From the NCBI GenBank assembly GCA_017534835.1, contig JAFXVT010000020.1:1-56659 (forward strand): 56,659 nucleotides of DNA. Reading direction: 5' to 3'. Position numbers and translations under genes: made by a program. Positions 16,268 to 25,066 of the stretch are shown here, piece after piece (the first letter of the stretch is position 1; each line of letters begins with the position of its first letter). The notes under the pieces are model-generated. The model saw nothing but the letters and a program-made list of their open reading frames with translations. It had not been told where the DNA came from and did not search any database. This stretch comes from Ruminococcus sp. (lineage in GTDB: Bacteria > Bacillota > Clostridia > Oscillospirales > Ruminococcaceae).

Positions 16268-16609
16268 ATGCCTAATTTTAAAACGAGCCGAATGGCGGAG
16301 GACATCAAGAGAGAAATGACAGCGATCCTGCGCGAGCTGAAGGATCCGAGGATAGACAAGATGCTCACGATCGTCAGAGCAGACCTGTCGGGCGATATGT
16401 CGAGCTGTAAGATATACGTTTCGAGCCTTGAGGGAATGGAGCGCACGAAGGAGTCCGTTACCGGGCTCAAAAGTGCGTCGGGCTTTATCAGAAGAGAGCT
16501 TTTCCATCGCCTGAAGATGAGAAAATCGCCTGAGCTCACTTTCGTCGCAGACAACTCGATCGAAAGAAGCGCTGAGATAAGCAAGAAGCTCAACGATCTT
16601 CTGAACTGA
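16268..16609 (+). CDS. rbfA: 30S ribosome-binding factor A
   Basis: A 113-aa RbfA of normal length, a single type II KH-like domain: RMAEDIKREMTAILRELKDPR, CKIYVSSLEGMERTKESVTG, and the terminal RKSPELTFVADNSIERS-type motif. It binds the 30S subunit and helps 17S to 16S rRNA maturation, notably in the cold. The start follows GAAAGGA; 14 nt separate it from the next gene. Confidence 0.96.
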   Translation: MPNFKTSRMAEDIKREMTAILRELKDPRIDKMLTIVRADLSGDMSSCKIYVSSLEGMERTKESVTGLKSASGFIRRELFHRLKMRKSPELTFVADNSIERSAEISKKLNDLLN

Positions 16610-16623
16610 GAAAGAGGTGTAAT

Positions 16624-17577
16624 ATGTTTATTGGCTACAGTGAGACAGAGACGTTCCTGAGAAACTGCAAGGACGCCGTTATCATCACTCACCAGAGCCC
16701 GGACGGCGATTGTATCGGCGCCGGATTCGGACTGAAGGACATTCTTGCGGAGCTCGGTATTCGCAGCCGCGTTATTTGCAGTGACGCTTTCCCCTCACGA
16801 TACGGATTCCTGACAGACATCGGAGCAGGCGAGGAATTTGAGCCGCAGACCGTTATCGCGGTCGACATCGCCGATGTCAAGCTTATGGGCAGATATGAGA
16901 AGATATACGGTGATAAGGTGCAGCTCTGCATCGACCACCACGAATCCAACAGGGACTACGCCGAAAAGACCCTTCTGCGCGAGAAGGCTACAGCGGCGTG
17001 CGAGATAATCTATGACCTTGCAAAGTATATGGGCGTGAACATCACACAGCACTGCGCTATGTGCCTTTATACCGGCATCGCTACCGATTCCGGCTGCTTC
17101 CGCTATGACTGCACGACTCCGCGCGCACACGAGATAGCAGCGGAGATGAAGCGCAGCTACAAAAACATCAACTTTGCCAAGATAAACCGCTATATGTTCG
17201 AGGTGAAATCGCTCGGAAGAATGAAGCTCGAGGCGAAGGTGTCAGAGCTGATGGAGGAGCACCTCGGCGGCAAGCTCGCTGTTATAGCGGTGACACAGGA
17301 TATGATGAAGGAGCTGGGCATAACCCCCGATGAGCTTGAGGGATTTGCTCCGCTGACTATACAGCTCGAGAATACCGAGGTCGGTATCCTTATGCGCGAG
17401 CGCGAGCCGAACGTTTTCAAGTGCTCGTTCCGCTCAGCCGATGAGGTGAACGTTTCGACGATATGCCAGACCATCGGCGGCGGCGGTCACGCGAAGGCGG
17501 CAGGCTGCACCGTCGAGGGAAAGCTCGAGGACGTCAAGAAAATGCTCATTGATACAGTGAGAAAGGCGCTTTGCTGA
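16624..17577 (+). CDS. nrnA: DHH-family bifunctional oligoribonuclease / pAp phosphatase NrnA
   Basis: A 317-aa DHH-DHHA1 phosphoesterase. The manganese site motifs are visible: HQSPDGDCIGAG (motif I), AVDIADV (motif II), CIDHHESN (DHH motif) and TGIATDSGCFRYD (motif IV); the DHHA1 substrate domain ends with GGGGHAKAAGC. It degrades 2-5 nt RNA fragments and converts pAp to AMP. Its place between rbfA and truB is standard. Start ATG 16624 follows AAAGAGGTG; its stop overlaps the truB start by one base. Confidence 0.94.
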   Translation: MFIGYSETETFLRNCKDAVIITHQSPDGDCIGAGFGLKDILAELGIRSRVICSDAFPSRYGFLTDIGAGEEFEPQTVIAVDIADVKLMGRYEKIYGDKVQLCIDHHESNRDYAEKTLLREKATAACEIIYDLAKYMGVNITQHCAMCLYTGIATDSGCFRYDCTTPRAHEIAAEMKRSYKNINFAKINRYMFEVKSLGRMKLEAKVSELMEEHLGGKLAVIAVTQDMMKELGITPDELEGFAPLTIQLENTEVGILMREREPNVFKCSFRSADEVNVSTICQTIGGGGHAKAAGCTVEGKLEDVKKMLIDTVRKALC

Positions 17578-18470
17578 TGAACGGCATAATATGCGTCAAC
17601 AAGCCGGCGGATTTCACATCGTTCGACGTTGTGGCGAAGCTGAGGGGGATACTCCGGACGCGCCGTATCGGTCACGGCGGAACGCTCGACCCGATGGCTA
17701 CGGGAGTTCTGCCCGTGTTCGTGGGAACTGCGACGAAGGCGTGCGATATTATGCCGGACAATACGAAGAGCTACCGCGCCGGTTTCCGGCTCGGTGAGAC
17801 GACCGATACGCAGGACGTCACCGGAAATGTGCTCTCGCGCTCGGACAAGCCCGTCGGCGAAGACGAGCTGAGAGCTGTGATACCGCAGTTTATCGGCGAT
17901 ATTATGCAGCTTCCGCCGATGTATTCCGCTGTGCAGGTGAACGGACAGCGTCTGTATGACCTCGCACGGAAGGGAATAGAAGTGGAACGCGAGGCGCGTC
18001 AGATAAACGTTTCGGCGATAGAGCTCATCTGCTATGACCCTTCCGTGCGCGAGGGAGTGCTCGACATCTCCTGCGGCAAGGGCACATATATACGTACCAT
18101 TATAAATGACATCGGAGAGAGGCTTGGCTGCGGCGGAGCGATGACCTCGCTCGTGAGGACGAGCTCAGGCGGATTCACACTCGCCGACTGCTTTACCTTT
18201 GAGCAGATACAGCAGGCACGTGACGAGGACAGGCTCGCTGAGCTGATATTGCCGATAGAGCGCGTATTTTCAGGTCTTCCGAAGCTGAGGCTCAATGAGG
18301 TGCAGACGAGAATGTACCGCAACGGAGTGAAGCTCGACCTCGGACGTGTTCACAATATAGAGCAGGGCGTTAAGGATTACGCGGTCTACGGGAGTGACGG
18401 GGCATTCATTGGTACTGCGCTTGCCGACTTTGACGGCGGTATCCTTCGCGTGGCGAAGAATCTGGGGTGA
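17577..18470 (+). CDS. truB: tRNA pseudouridine(55) synthase TruB
   Basis: A 297-aa TruB starting MNGIICVNKPADFTSFDVV. The ATG at 17577 overlaps the nrnA stop (TGATGA), preferred to a TTG at 17571. The catalytic Asp lies in GHGGTLDPMATGVLPV (about residues 35-50); later motifs are YSAVQVNGQRLYDLARKG and CGKGTYIRTIINDIG. The C-terminal end (about 240-297) is a small PUA-like domain. It makes pseudouridine 55 in the T loop of tRNAs in the cytoplasm. Confidence 0.97.
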   Translation: MNGIICVNKPADFTSFDVVAKLRGILRTRRIGHGGTLDPMATGVLPVFVGTATKACDIMPDNTKSYRAGFRLGETTDTQDVTGNVLSRSDKPVGEDELRAVIPQFIGDIMQLPPMYSAVQVNGQRLYDLARKGIEVEREARQINVSAIELICYDPSVREGVLDISCGKGTYIRTIINDIGERLGCGGAMTSLVRTSSGGFTLADCFTFEQIQQARDEDRLAELILPIERVFSGLPKLRLNEVQTRMYRNGVKLDLGRVHNIEQGVKDYAVYGSDGAFIGTALADFDGGILRVAKNLG

Positions 18471-18473
18471 GCT

Positions 18474-19349
18474 ATGGAACGTAAGAAAACAGCAGTCGCT
18501 CTGGGACTTTTCGACGGCGTGCATCTCGGACACCGTGCAGTTATAGCGAAGGCGGCTGTAATGGCTGAAAACGGGCTTGTTCCGGCAGTTTATACGTTCA
18601 GGTGCGGCACTCTCTCAGCAAAGCAGGGGAGAGCCGTTGAGTACATCTACCCCGACAGCCGCAGGGATATGCTCATACGCAGGCTCGGGATAAGCGAGAT
18701 ATTCAGCGAGGATTTCGGCAAGGTACGCGGGCTTTCCGGCGAGAGCTTCGTCAGGGACGTACTTCTCGGTGAGCTCGGCGCAGCGTATGTTGCGTGCGGA
18801 CGTGATTTCCGCTTCGGAAGGAACGCTTCGTGCGGGATCTCGGAGCTCGGTGAGCTCTGCGGAAGATACGGCATTGAGCTCGGGATAGCCGAGGACGTGA
18901 TGAGCGGCGGCGAGAACATCTCCTCACGCCGTATACGTGAGCTGCTTGCGGAGGGCGATATGCCGGCGGCGGCGGAGCTTCTCGGCGAGAGATATACGAT
19001 AAGCGCCGAGGTCATACACGGCGAGCACCTCGGACATACTATAGGCTTCCCTACAATAAATCAGGCGTTCGCTGAAAGTCAGCTCGTGCCGCGCTTCGGC
19101 GTTTACGGTACAGACGTAAAGGTCGGGGGAAGGGTCTATCCGGCGGTGACGGACATCGGTGTGAAGCCGACAGTCGGCGGCGCGCGCAGACCGCTCGCCG
19201 AGACGCATATCATCGGCTTCGACGGCGACATCTATGGCGAGACCATCGATACGGCGTTCAGGTCGTTCATTCGTCCGGAGCTGAGATTCGGCTCGCTCGA
19301 CGAGCTGAAGGCTCAGATAGCCGCCGATGTCGAAACTGCAAAGCACTGA
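18474..19349 (+). CDS. ribF: Bifunctional riboflavin kinase / FAD synthetase
   Basis: A 291-aa RibF. The N-terminal nucleotidyltransferase domain shows VALGLFDGVHLGHRAVI (HxGH type) and the ISSRRIRELL segment; the C-terminal kinase domain starts near residue 185 with GHTIGFPTINQ, followed by GVYGTDVKVGGRVYPAVTDIG and ETHIIGFDGDIYGE. It makes FMN and FAD from riboflavin. It closes the operon, 3 nt after truB. In many Firmicutes rpsO and pnp follow; here an ABC module follows instead. Confidence 0.96.
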   Translation: MERKKTAVALGLFDGVHLGHRAVIAKAAVMAENGLVPAVYTFRCGTLSAKQGRAVEYIYPDSRRDMLIRRLGISEIFSEDFGKVRGLSGESFVRDVLLGELGAAYVACGRDFRFGRNASCGISELGELCGRYGIELGIAEDVMSGGENISSRRIRELLAEGDMPAAAELLGERYTISAEVIHGEHLGHTIGFPTINQAFAESQLVPRFGVYGTDVKVGGRVYPAVTDIGVKPTVGGARRPLAETHIIGFDGDIYGETIDTAFRSFIRPELRFGSLDELKAQIAADVETAKH

Positions 19350-19463
19350 CATATAAAGTTCGTTTTGCTTTCACGGTGTTATCACATAATAATATTATTC
19401 TTATTAGTGGCATTTACTGCCGCGGCGGCAGATAATCATATTTGATCAGGAGGGTATTACCAA

Positions 19464-20594
19464 ATGATAGAGGTCAGAAACCTTACCAAGCGTTACGGCG
19501 ACAAGCAAGCCGTCAACGATATAAGCTTCAAGGTCGAAAAGGGCGAGATACTCGGCTTTCTCGGACCTAACGGAGCAGGAAAATCAACTACGATGAATAT
19601 GCTCACGGGCTATATCTCATCGACCTCGGGACAGATACTCGTAAACGGCGTTGATATTCTTGAGGACCCGATAAAGGCAAAGTCCAATATCGGCTATCTC
19701 CCCGAGATACCGCCCCTTTATGTTGATATGACAGTCGATGCCTACCTCGGATTCATGTACGACCTAAAGAAGTGCAAGCTCCCGAGAAAGGCTCACCTCA
19801 AGGAGATATGCGACCTGTGCAAGATAAGCAACGTCAGAAGCAGGCTTATCCGCAACCTCTCAAAGGGCTACAAGCAGAGAGTCGGTCTCGCACAGGCACT
19901 TATCAACAATCCGCCCGTGCTCATACTCGACGAGCCGACAGTCGGTCTCGACCCGAACCAGATAATCGAGATACGCACGCTCATCAAAAAGCTCGGCAAG
20001 AACCACACGGTCATCCTTTCGTCTCATATCCTCCCCGAGATACAGGCTGTATGCGACAGGATAATCATTATCAACAAGGGCGTTGTTGCCGCTGACGGCA
20101 CAGCTGAAGAGATCGCAAGAAATATAACTAACGAGCACAAGATGACCCTCCGTATCGAAGGAAGCACCCACACTGCCGATGATAAGAAGGAGATAGCTGC
20201 CGCTCTCAGGCAGCTCGACGGCATCAAGTACGTCCGCGCTGATATGGAGCGTGAGAAGGGCATTTACGACTATGACGTCGAGGCTGACGAAAAGACAGAC
20301 GTCCGCCGTGCCGTAAACCAGCTCTGCCGCGATAAGGGCTGGAATATCCTTATGCTCCAGCTCTCAGACCTCACACTTGAGGACATCTTCCTCAAGATAA
20401 CTATGGGTGACATCATGCCCGGCGCAGAAAAGGCTGAAAAGCCGGCAAAGGACAAGCCCAAGTTCGACCTTGACATCAAGGACGGCGAGCTCGTCGCAAC
20501 TGAGGTCGAAGAAGAGGCAAAGGAAGCTCTTGAGGAGAATCTCCCAGCAGATCAGTCCTTTGCAGATGATGATAATAAAGGAGGCGAGGAGTAA
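19464..20594 (+). CDS. ABC transporter ATPase (GldA-like / ABC-2 exporter)
   Basis: A 376-aa ATPase with Walker A GPNGAGKST (about 39-47), the signature LSKGYKQRVGLAQAL, Walker B VLILDEPTVGLDP and the H-loop SSHILPEI. The LSKGYKQR form and the C-terminal lobe resemble GldA, the ATPase of ABC-2 systems linked to gliding in Bacteroidota and widespread in other phyla. About 50 extra acidic/Lys residues follow residue 325. It powers the permease encoded right behind it: the stop and the next start share one base. Ribosome binding site AGGAGGG. Confidence 0.9.
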   Translation: MIEVRNLTKRYGDKQAVNDISFKVEKGEILGFLGPNGAGKSTTMNMLTGYISSTSGQILVNGVDILEDPIKAKSNIGYLPEIPPLYVDMTVDAYLGFMYDLKKCKLPRKAHLKEICDLCKISNVRSRLIRNLSKGYKQRVGLAQALINNPPVLILDEPTVGLDPNQIIEIRTLIKKLGKNHTVILSSHILPEIQAVCDRIIIINKGVVAADGTAEEIARNITNEHKMTLRIEGSTHTADDKKEIAAALRQLDGIKYVRADMEREKGIYDYDVEADEKTDVRRAVNQLCRDKGWNILMLQLSDLTLEDIFLKITMGDIMPGAEKAEKPAKDKPKFDLDIKDGELVATEVEEEAKEALEENLPADQSFADDDNKGGEE

Positions 20595-21298
20595 TGGGAG
20601 CTATATACAGACGTGAAATGGGCGCTTTCTTTACTTCGGGCGTCGCATATGTTTTCCTTACAGTGTTCACACTGCTTTCGGGAATATTCTTTTTCTTCGG
20701 CGTTATCGCCTCGGGCACTACCGAGACCTCGCCGCTGTTCAGCTCTATGTTCATCGTAGTGCTGTTCCTCATTCCGATACTCACGATGAAGCTCCTCAGT
20801 GAGGAGAAGAAGAACCGCACCGATCAGGGACTTCTCACAGCTCCTATCGGCTTGTGGTCGATAGTTCTCGGCAAGTATTTCGCAGCTCTTACGCTGTTCA
20901 TCATCGCTGAGAGCGTCGTGTTCATCTATGCGGGTATCCTCGCATACCTCGGCGACGTCGTATGGCCGTCGCTGCTCGGCAACTACTTCGCTATGCTCTT
21001 CCTCGGCGCAGCGTTCATCTCAGTGGGACTCTTCATCTCGTCCCTCACCGAGAACCAGATGGCAGCAGCAGTTGCGAGTATGCTTGCACTCTTCGTGCTC
21101 TACCTCTTCGATTCGCTGGCTTCAAACGTATCTGTCGAATTCATCAGAAAGATAATGCTCTCGTTCTCGTTCTACTCGAGATACCTCGAATTCACCCACG
21201 GTGTATTCAACCTCACCAGCGTCGTATTCTTCGTCAGCACAGCCTTTATCTTCAACTTCCTGACGGTAAGGGTACTCGATAAGAGACGCTGGGGTTAA
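20594..21298 (+). CDS. ABC-2 type permease (GldF-like)
   Basis: A 234-aa integral membrane protein with six predicted helices, beginning MGAIYRREMGAFFTSGVAYVF, the usual ABC-2 start in which a short cytoplasmic helix carries RRE. The segment LTMKLLSEEKKNRTDQGLLTAP is diagnostic for the GldF/ABC-2 group. It forms the membrane channel with the upstream ATPase. Cargo is not deducible. Confidence 0.88.
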   Translation: MGAIYRREMGAFFTSGVAYVFLTVFTLLSGIFFFFGVIASGTTETSPLFSSMFIVVLFLIPILTMKLLSEEKKNRTDQGLLTAPIGLWSIVLGKYFAALTLFIIAESVVFIYAGILAYLGDVVWPSLLGNYFAMLFLGAAFISVGLFISSLTENQMAAAVASMLALFVLYLFDSLASNVSVEFIRKIMLSFSFYSRYLEFTHGVFNLTSVVFFVSTAFIFNFLTVRVLDKRRWG

Positions 21299-21322
21299 TT
21301 GAGAAAGGAAGGTGTCATTCAG

Positions 21323-22939
21323 ATGAGCAAGAACAAAAAAGAAGATATAGAGTTAAAGGACAAGACCTCTGAGGAGAGCAGCAGGGAAAGCGCTCCCAAG
21401 ACTGCGCGCGGCACAGGCAAGAAGCTGAAATACGGCTCGATGTCGATGGCTGTCGTTGTAGTTGTTATCGCGATAGTCGTACTTCTCAACCTTATGTGCG
21501 GACTTATCGTGAAGCGCTATCCGGTAAAGCTCGACCTCACAGGCGATAACAGATACGAGCTCACGGACGAGACGGTCGATGTGCTCAAGAAGCTCGACAA
21601 GGACGTTGAGATAACAGTTACATCGCCCGAATCTATGTTTGAGTCGCTCGAGGCTCAGTATCCTGCCGTTATGGCACAGTATTACGGTCAGTATGTGGAG
21701 CACCCCTTCACTATGATACCCCAGATACTCGAAAAATACAGCGTTTATGCAAAGTCCGGCAAGGGCAGCGTAAATGTAAAGTATGTTGACATCAACAAGG
21801 ACCCCGACGTTATCGCACGCTTCAGCAAGAACTACAGCGGCGATATAACAGAGCAGAGTATGGTATTCAGCTGCGGCGACCGTGTAAAGGTCATCCCGCA
21901 GAGGGACATCGTTGGTATGATAGTTCCCTCAAGAGCAAGCACACAGGGCAATATCCAGATGGTATTCAATGGCGAGAGCACTATCACCTCTGCTATTATG
22001 TCCGTTGCCGATGCTACTCCTGTAAGAGCTGCTATCGTATCCTCTCTCAACGGAAATTCAGTCGTAAACAACAACGGCGCTTCTGTTGCATATTCTCTTG
22101 AGCAGCTGCTCGACAAGAACGGCTATGACTGCACCGAGATAGACTTAGGCACTGACGAGCTCGCAGACAATTATGACCTGCTCGTATTATGCTGCCCTGC
22201 ATACGATTTCTCTGAGGATATCATCGCAAAGATGTCCGATTTCCTCTACAACGGCGGAAATTACGAGAAGGATATGATATATATCCCGAGCCTTGACGCT
22301 CTCAACCTCCCCAACATCTCGGAATTCCTCGCTGACTGGAAGATACAGATAAACGAGGACTATGTCAAGGACGACAAGAATACAGTTATGATATCCAATC
22401 AGCTCTATCCTACAGTGAATATCAGCGACGCTGAGTCACTCGGTACTGTCGCAAATGACAAGCTCCCGATAATTGCTCCCTTTGCGAGAACTATCACAGT
22501 CCTCAGCAAGAACAACGAGGGCGTTGTAAAGGAGCTCATCAAGTCGAGCGATACATCCTATACATCATCGCTTGCCGACAATACAGATTCATCTGAGAGA
22601 GCTGAGTATACTGTCGTTGCAAAGGCAAGAAAGGAAACAGCCTCCGGTATCAAGGTCATCGGCAGCGACATCCTCGTTATCGGCAGCCCGTATATGGTCG
22701 ACAGCTCAATACTTGATAATACCAACGCATACAACAATGCCGAGGTCATCCGCACAGCTGTAAACACGATGACAGGCAAGGAAAACGGCGCTGTCATTCC
22801 TGAGAAGTCTCTCCAGCAGAACACTATCTCACTCAAGACCACAGGTGCAAGAGCGATCGAGTTCACAGTCATAATCATCATACCTGCACTTATCGCACTC
22901 ACAGGACTTGTTGTATTGTTAAGGAGAAAGAATCGATGA
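21323..22939 (+). CDS. GldG-like extracytoplasmic ABC accessory protein
   Basis: A 538-aa protein. The ATG at 21323 follows GAAAGGAAGG; a TTG at 21299 is too early. A charged N-terminus leads to one membrane helix (about 44-66), then a large extracellular domain beginning KLDLTGDNRYELTDETVDVLKKL, the hallmark of GldG/DUF4350-type proteins, with a Rossmann-like half containing RAAIVSSLNGNS and NYDLLVLCCPAYDFSEDI. A final helix (about 513-535) ends in RRKNR. Such proteins accompany GldA/GldF exporters; their biochemical role is unproven. Confidence 0.85.
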   Translation: MSKNKKEDIELKDKTSEESSRESAPKTARGTGKKLKYGSMSMAVVVVVIAIVVLLNLMCGLIVKRYPVKLDLTGDNRYELTDETVDVLKKLDKDVEITVTSPESMFESLEAQYPAVMAQYYGQYVEHPFTMIPQILEKYSVYAKSGKGSVNVKYVDINKDPDVIARFSKNYSGDITEQSMVFSCGDRVKVIPQRDIVGMIVPSRASTQGNIQMVFNGESTITSAIMSVADATPVRAAIVSSLNGNSVVNNNGASVAYSLEQLLDKNGYDCTEIDLGTDELADNYDLLVLCCPAYDFSEDIIAKMSDFLYNGGNYEKDMIYIPSLDALNLPNISEFLADWKIQINEDYVKDDKNTVMISNQLYPTVNISDAESLGTVANDKLPIIAPFARTITVLSKNNEGVVKELIKSSDTSYTSSLADNTDSSERAEYTVVAKARKETASGIKVIGSDILVIGSPYMVDSSILDNTNAYNNAEVIRTAVNTMTGKENGAVIPEKSLQQNTISLKTTGARAIEFTVIIIIPALIALTGLVVLLRRKNR

Positions 22940-24477
22940 ATAAAACAGCAAAGGGTCTGATCGCGCTGAGCGCTGTACTGGCGCTGCTCGGAGGCGGCTA
23001 TGCCGCCCTCAGGCTCACCGACGACAAGGGCGGCGAGTCCGAGAGCAGCTCTTCCTCCTCTCAGACAGAGGAGAGCGGAAAGCAGGTCATCATCATCAGC
23101 GATGATATGCCTGCCGGACCTGACGACCCGGATCAGAGCTATCAGGTCGGCGTTATCAAGACCGTAGATGTAAAGAACAAGGACGGCGAGCTCCACGTTG
23201 TTCAGACAGCAACAAAAACGGAAGACTCCGCCGCGACCTATACTCTCGACGGATATTCTGATGTGAATATGAACACTTCAGTTATCGGTACGCTCGCAAA
23301 CAACGCAAACGAGCTCACCTCTGAGGACGTCATCGCCGAGAACTGCACCGACCTTGCTAAGTTCGGACTTGACAAGCCCGAGATAACGGTCGATGTCACG
23401 TATGAGAGCGGCAAGAAGGTGCGTATGCTCATCGGCAACAAGGCTCCCACAGGCGAGCAGACCTACGTTATGATAGACGGTGTGGATACGGTATATACCG
23501 TGAGAAATTCCGCGCTCGCGAATTACAGCAAGACAACGCTTGAGCTCGTTGAGACCCTCGTGCTCGCAGAGCCGGAGGAGATGCCGCGCGTTGACCAGCT
23601 GAAGATAGAACGCGACGACATCGACTATGACATCGTGCTGAAATACGACGAGAGAAGTGACGATTCCAAGTATACCGGCGGAACCTCCGCTTCACACATT
23701 ATGGTATCGCCTACATCGGCATTCCTCTCGGTCGAGCGCTCGGCTGAGATAACCACAGGTATGTTCGGACTCACCGCAACGGACGTTTACAGAGTCCACT
23801 GCGAGGAGACCGATATTGCAGAGGCTGGTCTTATGGACCCGTTCTGCAAGGTGACAATGAGCTGTGACGACGGCAAGGATTACGTGCTCCTGCTGAGCGA
23901 GCCGTTCAATGATGCCTCAAACGGCAAGTGCTACTACGGAATGATGGAGGGCGGCAACGTCATCTTCATCTTAAATGAGGAAAGTGCGAAATGGGCATCT
24001 GTAACACCGGTTGACATCGCATCGAAGATATTCCTTGCTTCCTATGTATGGAACGTTTCCGACCTCAGCGTCGAGTGCAATACCGGTGACAAGGCTGAGT
24101 TCGTGAGCACAAAGAAGAATCCCGGCGAGACGAAGGAATCCTACAAGGCTGAGGACTTCAGCGTTACTAAGAACGGCGAGGAGTTCGACAGCGAGCGCTT
24201 CCGCCAGTTCTATGCGTTCCTCATCAGCGGCAATGCCGAAAGCTTCGCGCTCGGCGAGGAGAAGCCCGATTCAGAGCCTATGGTAACTCTGCGGGTGAAG
24301 GATTCATACACCGGTGAGGATCAGACGTTTGAATTCTACGACAAGTCGGCAATGTCCGCGCTCATCGTCGTGAACGGCGAGTGCAAGTTCAACGTTGCAA
24401 AATCGTATGTTGAGACGATCATCGAGAACGTAAAGCTCCTCGATACGGATGAGGAGATCAAGACCACCTGGAAATAA
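22936..24477 (+). CDS. DUF4340-like membrane-anchored extracellular protein
   Basis: A 513-aa protein overlapping the previous gene by 4 nt (ATGA). One N-terminal helix (about 5-25) is followed by a Ser/Glu-rich spacer and repeated alpha/beta modules of the DUF4340 type (DLAKFGLDKPEITVDVTYESGKKVRMLIGNKAP is the start of the most typical one, at about 135-165). DUF4340 proteins are known as the usual fourth gene of GldG-type ABC operons. It probably forms the outer part of the transporter. No enzyme motif is visible. Confidence 0.82.
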   Translation: MNKTAKGLIALSAVLALLGGGYAALRLTDDKGGESESSSSSSQTEESGKQVIIISDDMPAGPDDPDQSYQVGVIKTVDVKNKDGELHVVQTATKTEDSAATYTLDGYSDVNMNTSVIGTLANNANELTSEDVIAENCTDLAKFGLDKPEITVDVTYESGKKVRMLIGNKAPTGEQTYVMIDGVDTVYTVRNSALANYSKTTLELVETLVLAEPEEMPRVDQLKIERDDIDYDIVLKYDERSDDSKYTGGTSASHIMVSPTSAFLSVERSAEITTGMFGLTATDVYRVHCEETDIAEAGLMDPFCKVTMSCDDGKDYVLLLSEPFNDASNGKCYYGMMEGGNVIFILNEESAKWASVTPVDIASKIFLASYVWNVSDLSVECNTGDKAEFVSTKKNPGETKESYKAEDFSVTKNGEEFDSERFRQFYAFLISGNAESFALGEEKPDSEPMVTLRVKDSYTGEDQTFEFYDKSAMSALIVVNGECKFNVAKSYVETIIENVKLLDTDEEIKTTWK

Positions 24478-24504
24478 ACCGCGATCAGACAAGGAGGAAC
24501 ACAT

Positions 24505-24789
24505 ATGAGCGAAAAGTTTTTCACATACAAGGGTTATCCGCTTGTAAGAAACGGCAATCAGATGTACTATGGATATATGTCCGATCCCTACGTGATATGG
24601 ATACAGATAATCGGAACGGCTAAGAATGACGCCGGCGAGGAAGTGACCTCGAAGGTAAGGGTCGTTCAGATGGACACCAATGAGAAAGATCCGATAAAGG
24701 CTTTCGTCAAGAATGCCGAGCGCGAGTGCGGACTCTATGAGGCACTCGACATCGCAAAGGTCTGGCTCGATAAGGCGCTTGCCGGTTAA
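24505..24789 (+). CDS. Small hypothetical protein, 94 aa
   Basis: Not a family I can name. A strong AAGGAGG site precedes the ATG at 24505. The protein starts MSEKFFTYKGYPLVRNGNQM and has alternating strands (YVIWIQIIGTAK, KVRVVQMDT) followed by a helical C-terminus, consistent with a small soluble alpha+beta domain. It lies 27 nt after the DUF4340 gene and before a terminator, so it is the last gene of the ABC operon. Function unknown. Confidence 0.8.
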   Translation: MSEKFFTYKGYPLVRNGNQMYYGYMSDPYVIWIQIIGTAKNDAGEEVTSKVRVVQMDTNEKDPIKAFVKNAERECGLYEALDIAKVWLDKALAG

Positions 24790-24842
24790 TGCGGTGTGAA
24801 CACCGAAAATCATTTCACGATTATTATTAAATTTTTCTGATT

Positions 24843-24875
24843 AAAAGCTGCTTAATTTAAGCGGCTTTTTTCTTT
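24843..24875 (+). terminator. Rho-independent terminator of the ABC operon
   Basis: AAAAGCTGCTTAA (24843-24855) pairs with the TTAAGCGGCTTTT that follows (one G-T pair), ending in a run of T and C (to about 24875). Confidence 0.85.
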
Positions 24876-24942
24876 ATATGTGAAAAATGCGGCGGCAGAT
24901 TTAGTCAAATACACGATTTTTTATACTGTTCATAAAAAGCTA

Positions 24943-24971
24943 TTGAAAATCAACTTTATCAAAGCTATAAT
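24943..24971 (+). promoter_or_regulatory. Promoter of the mannanase gene
   Basis: TTGAAA (24943-24948), 17-nt spacer, TATAAT (24966-24971). The transcript would have a leader of about 90 nt with a repeated AAAGCT/AAAACGCATAACG pattern but no riboswitch I recognise. Confidence 0.7.
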
Positions 24972-25066
24972 TAAAGCAGATTAATAAAGCTGTTTAGGCA
25001 AAGCTTTACATTAAATGCGATAACCTAAAACGCATAACGAGGGATATTTTCAGGAGGAATGCAAAA

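Noticed and set aside
19464-24477. True gliding motility system
   Set aside because: Only the ABC-related genes are present; the GldJ/K/L/M/N and Spr proteins typical of gliding are absent, and such ABC modules are widespread in non-gliders.
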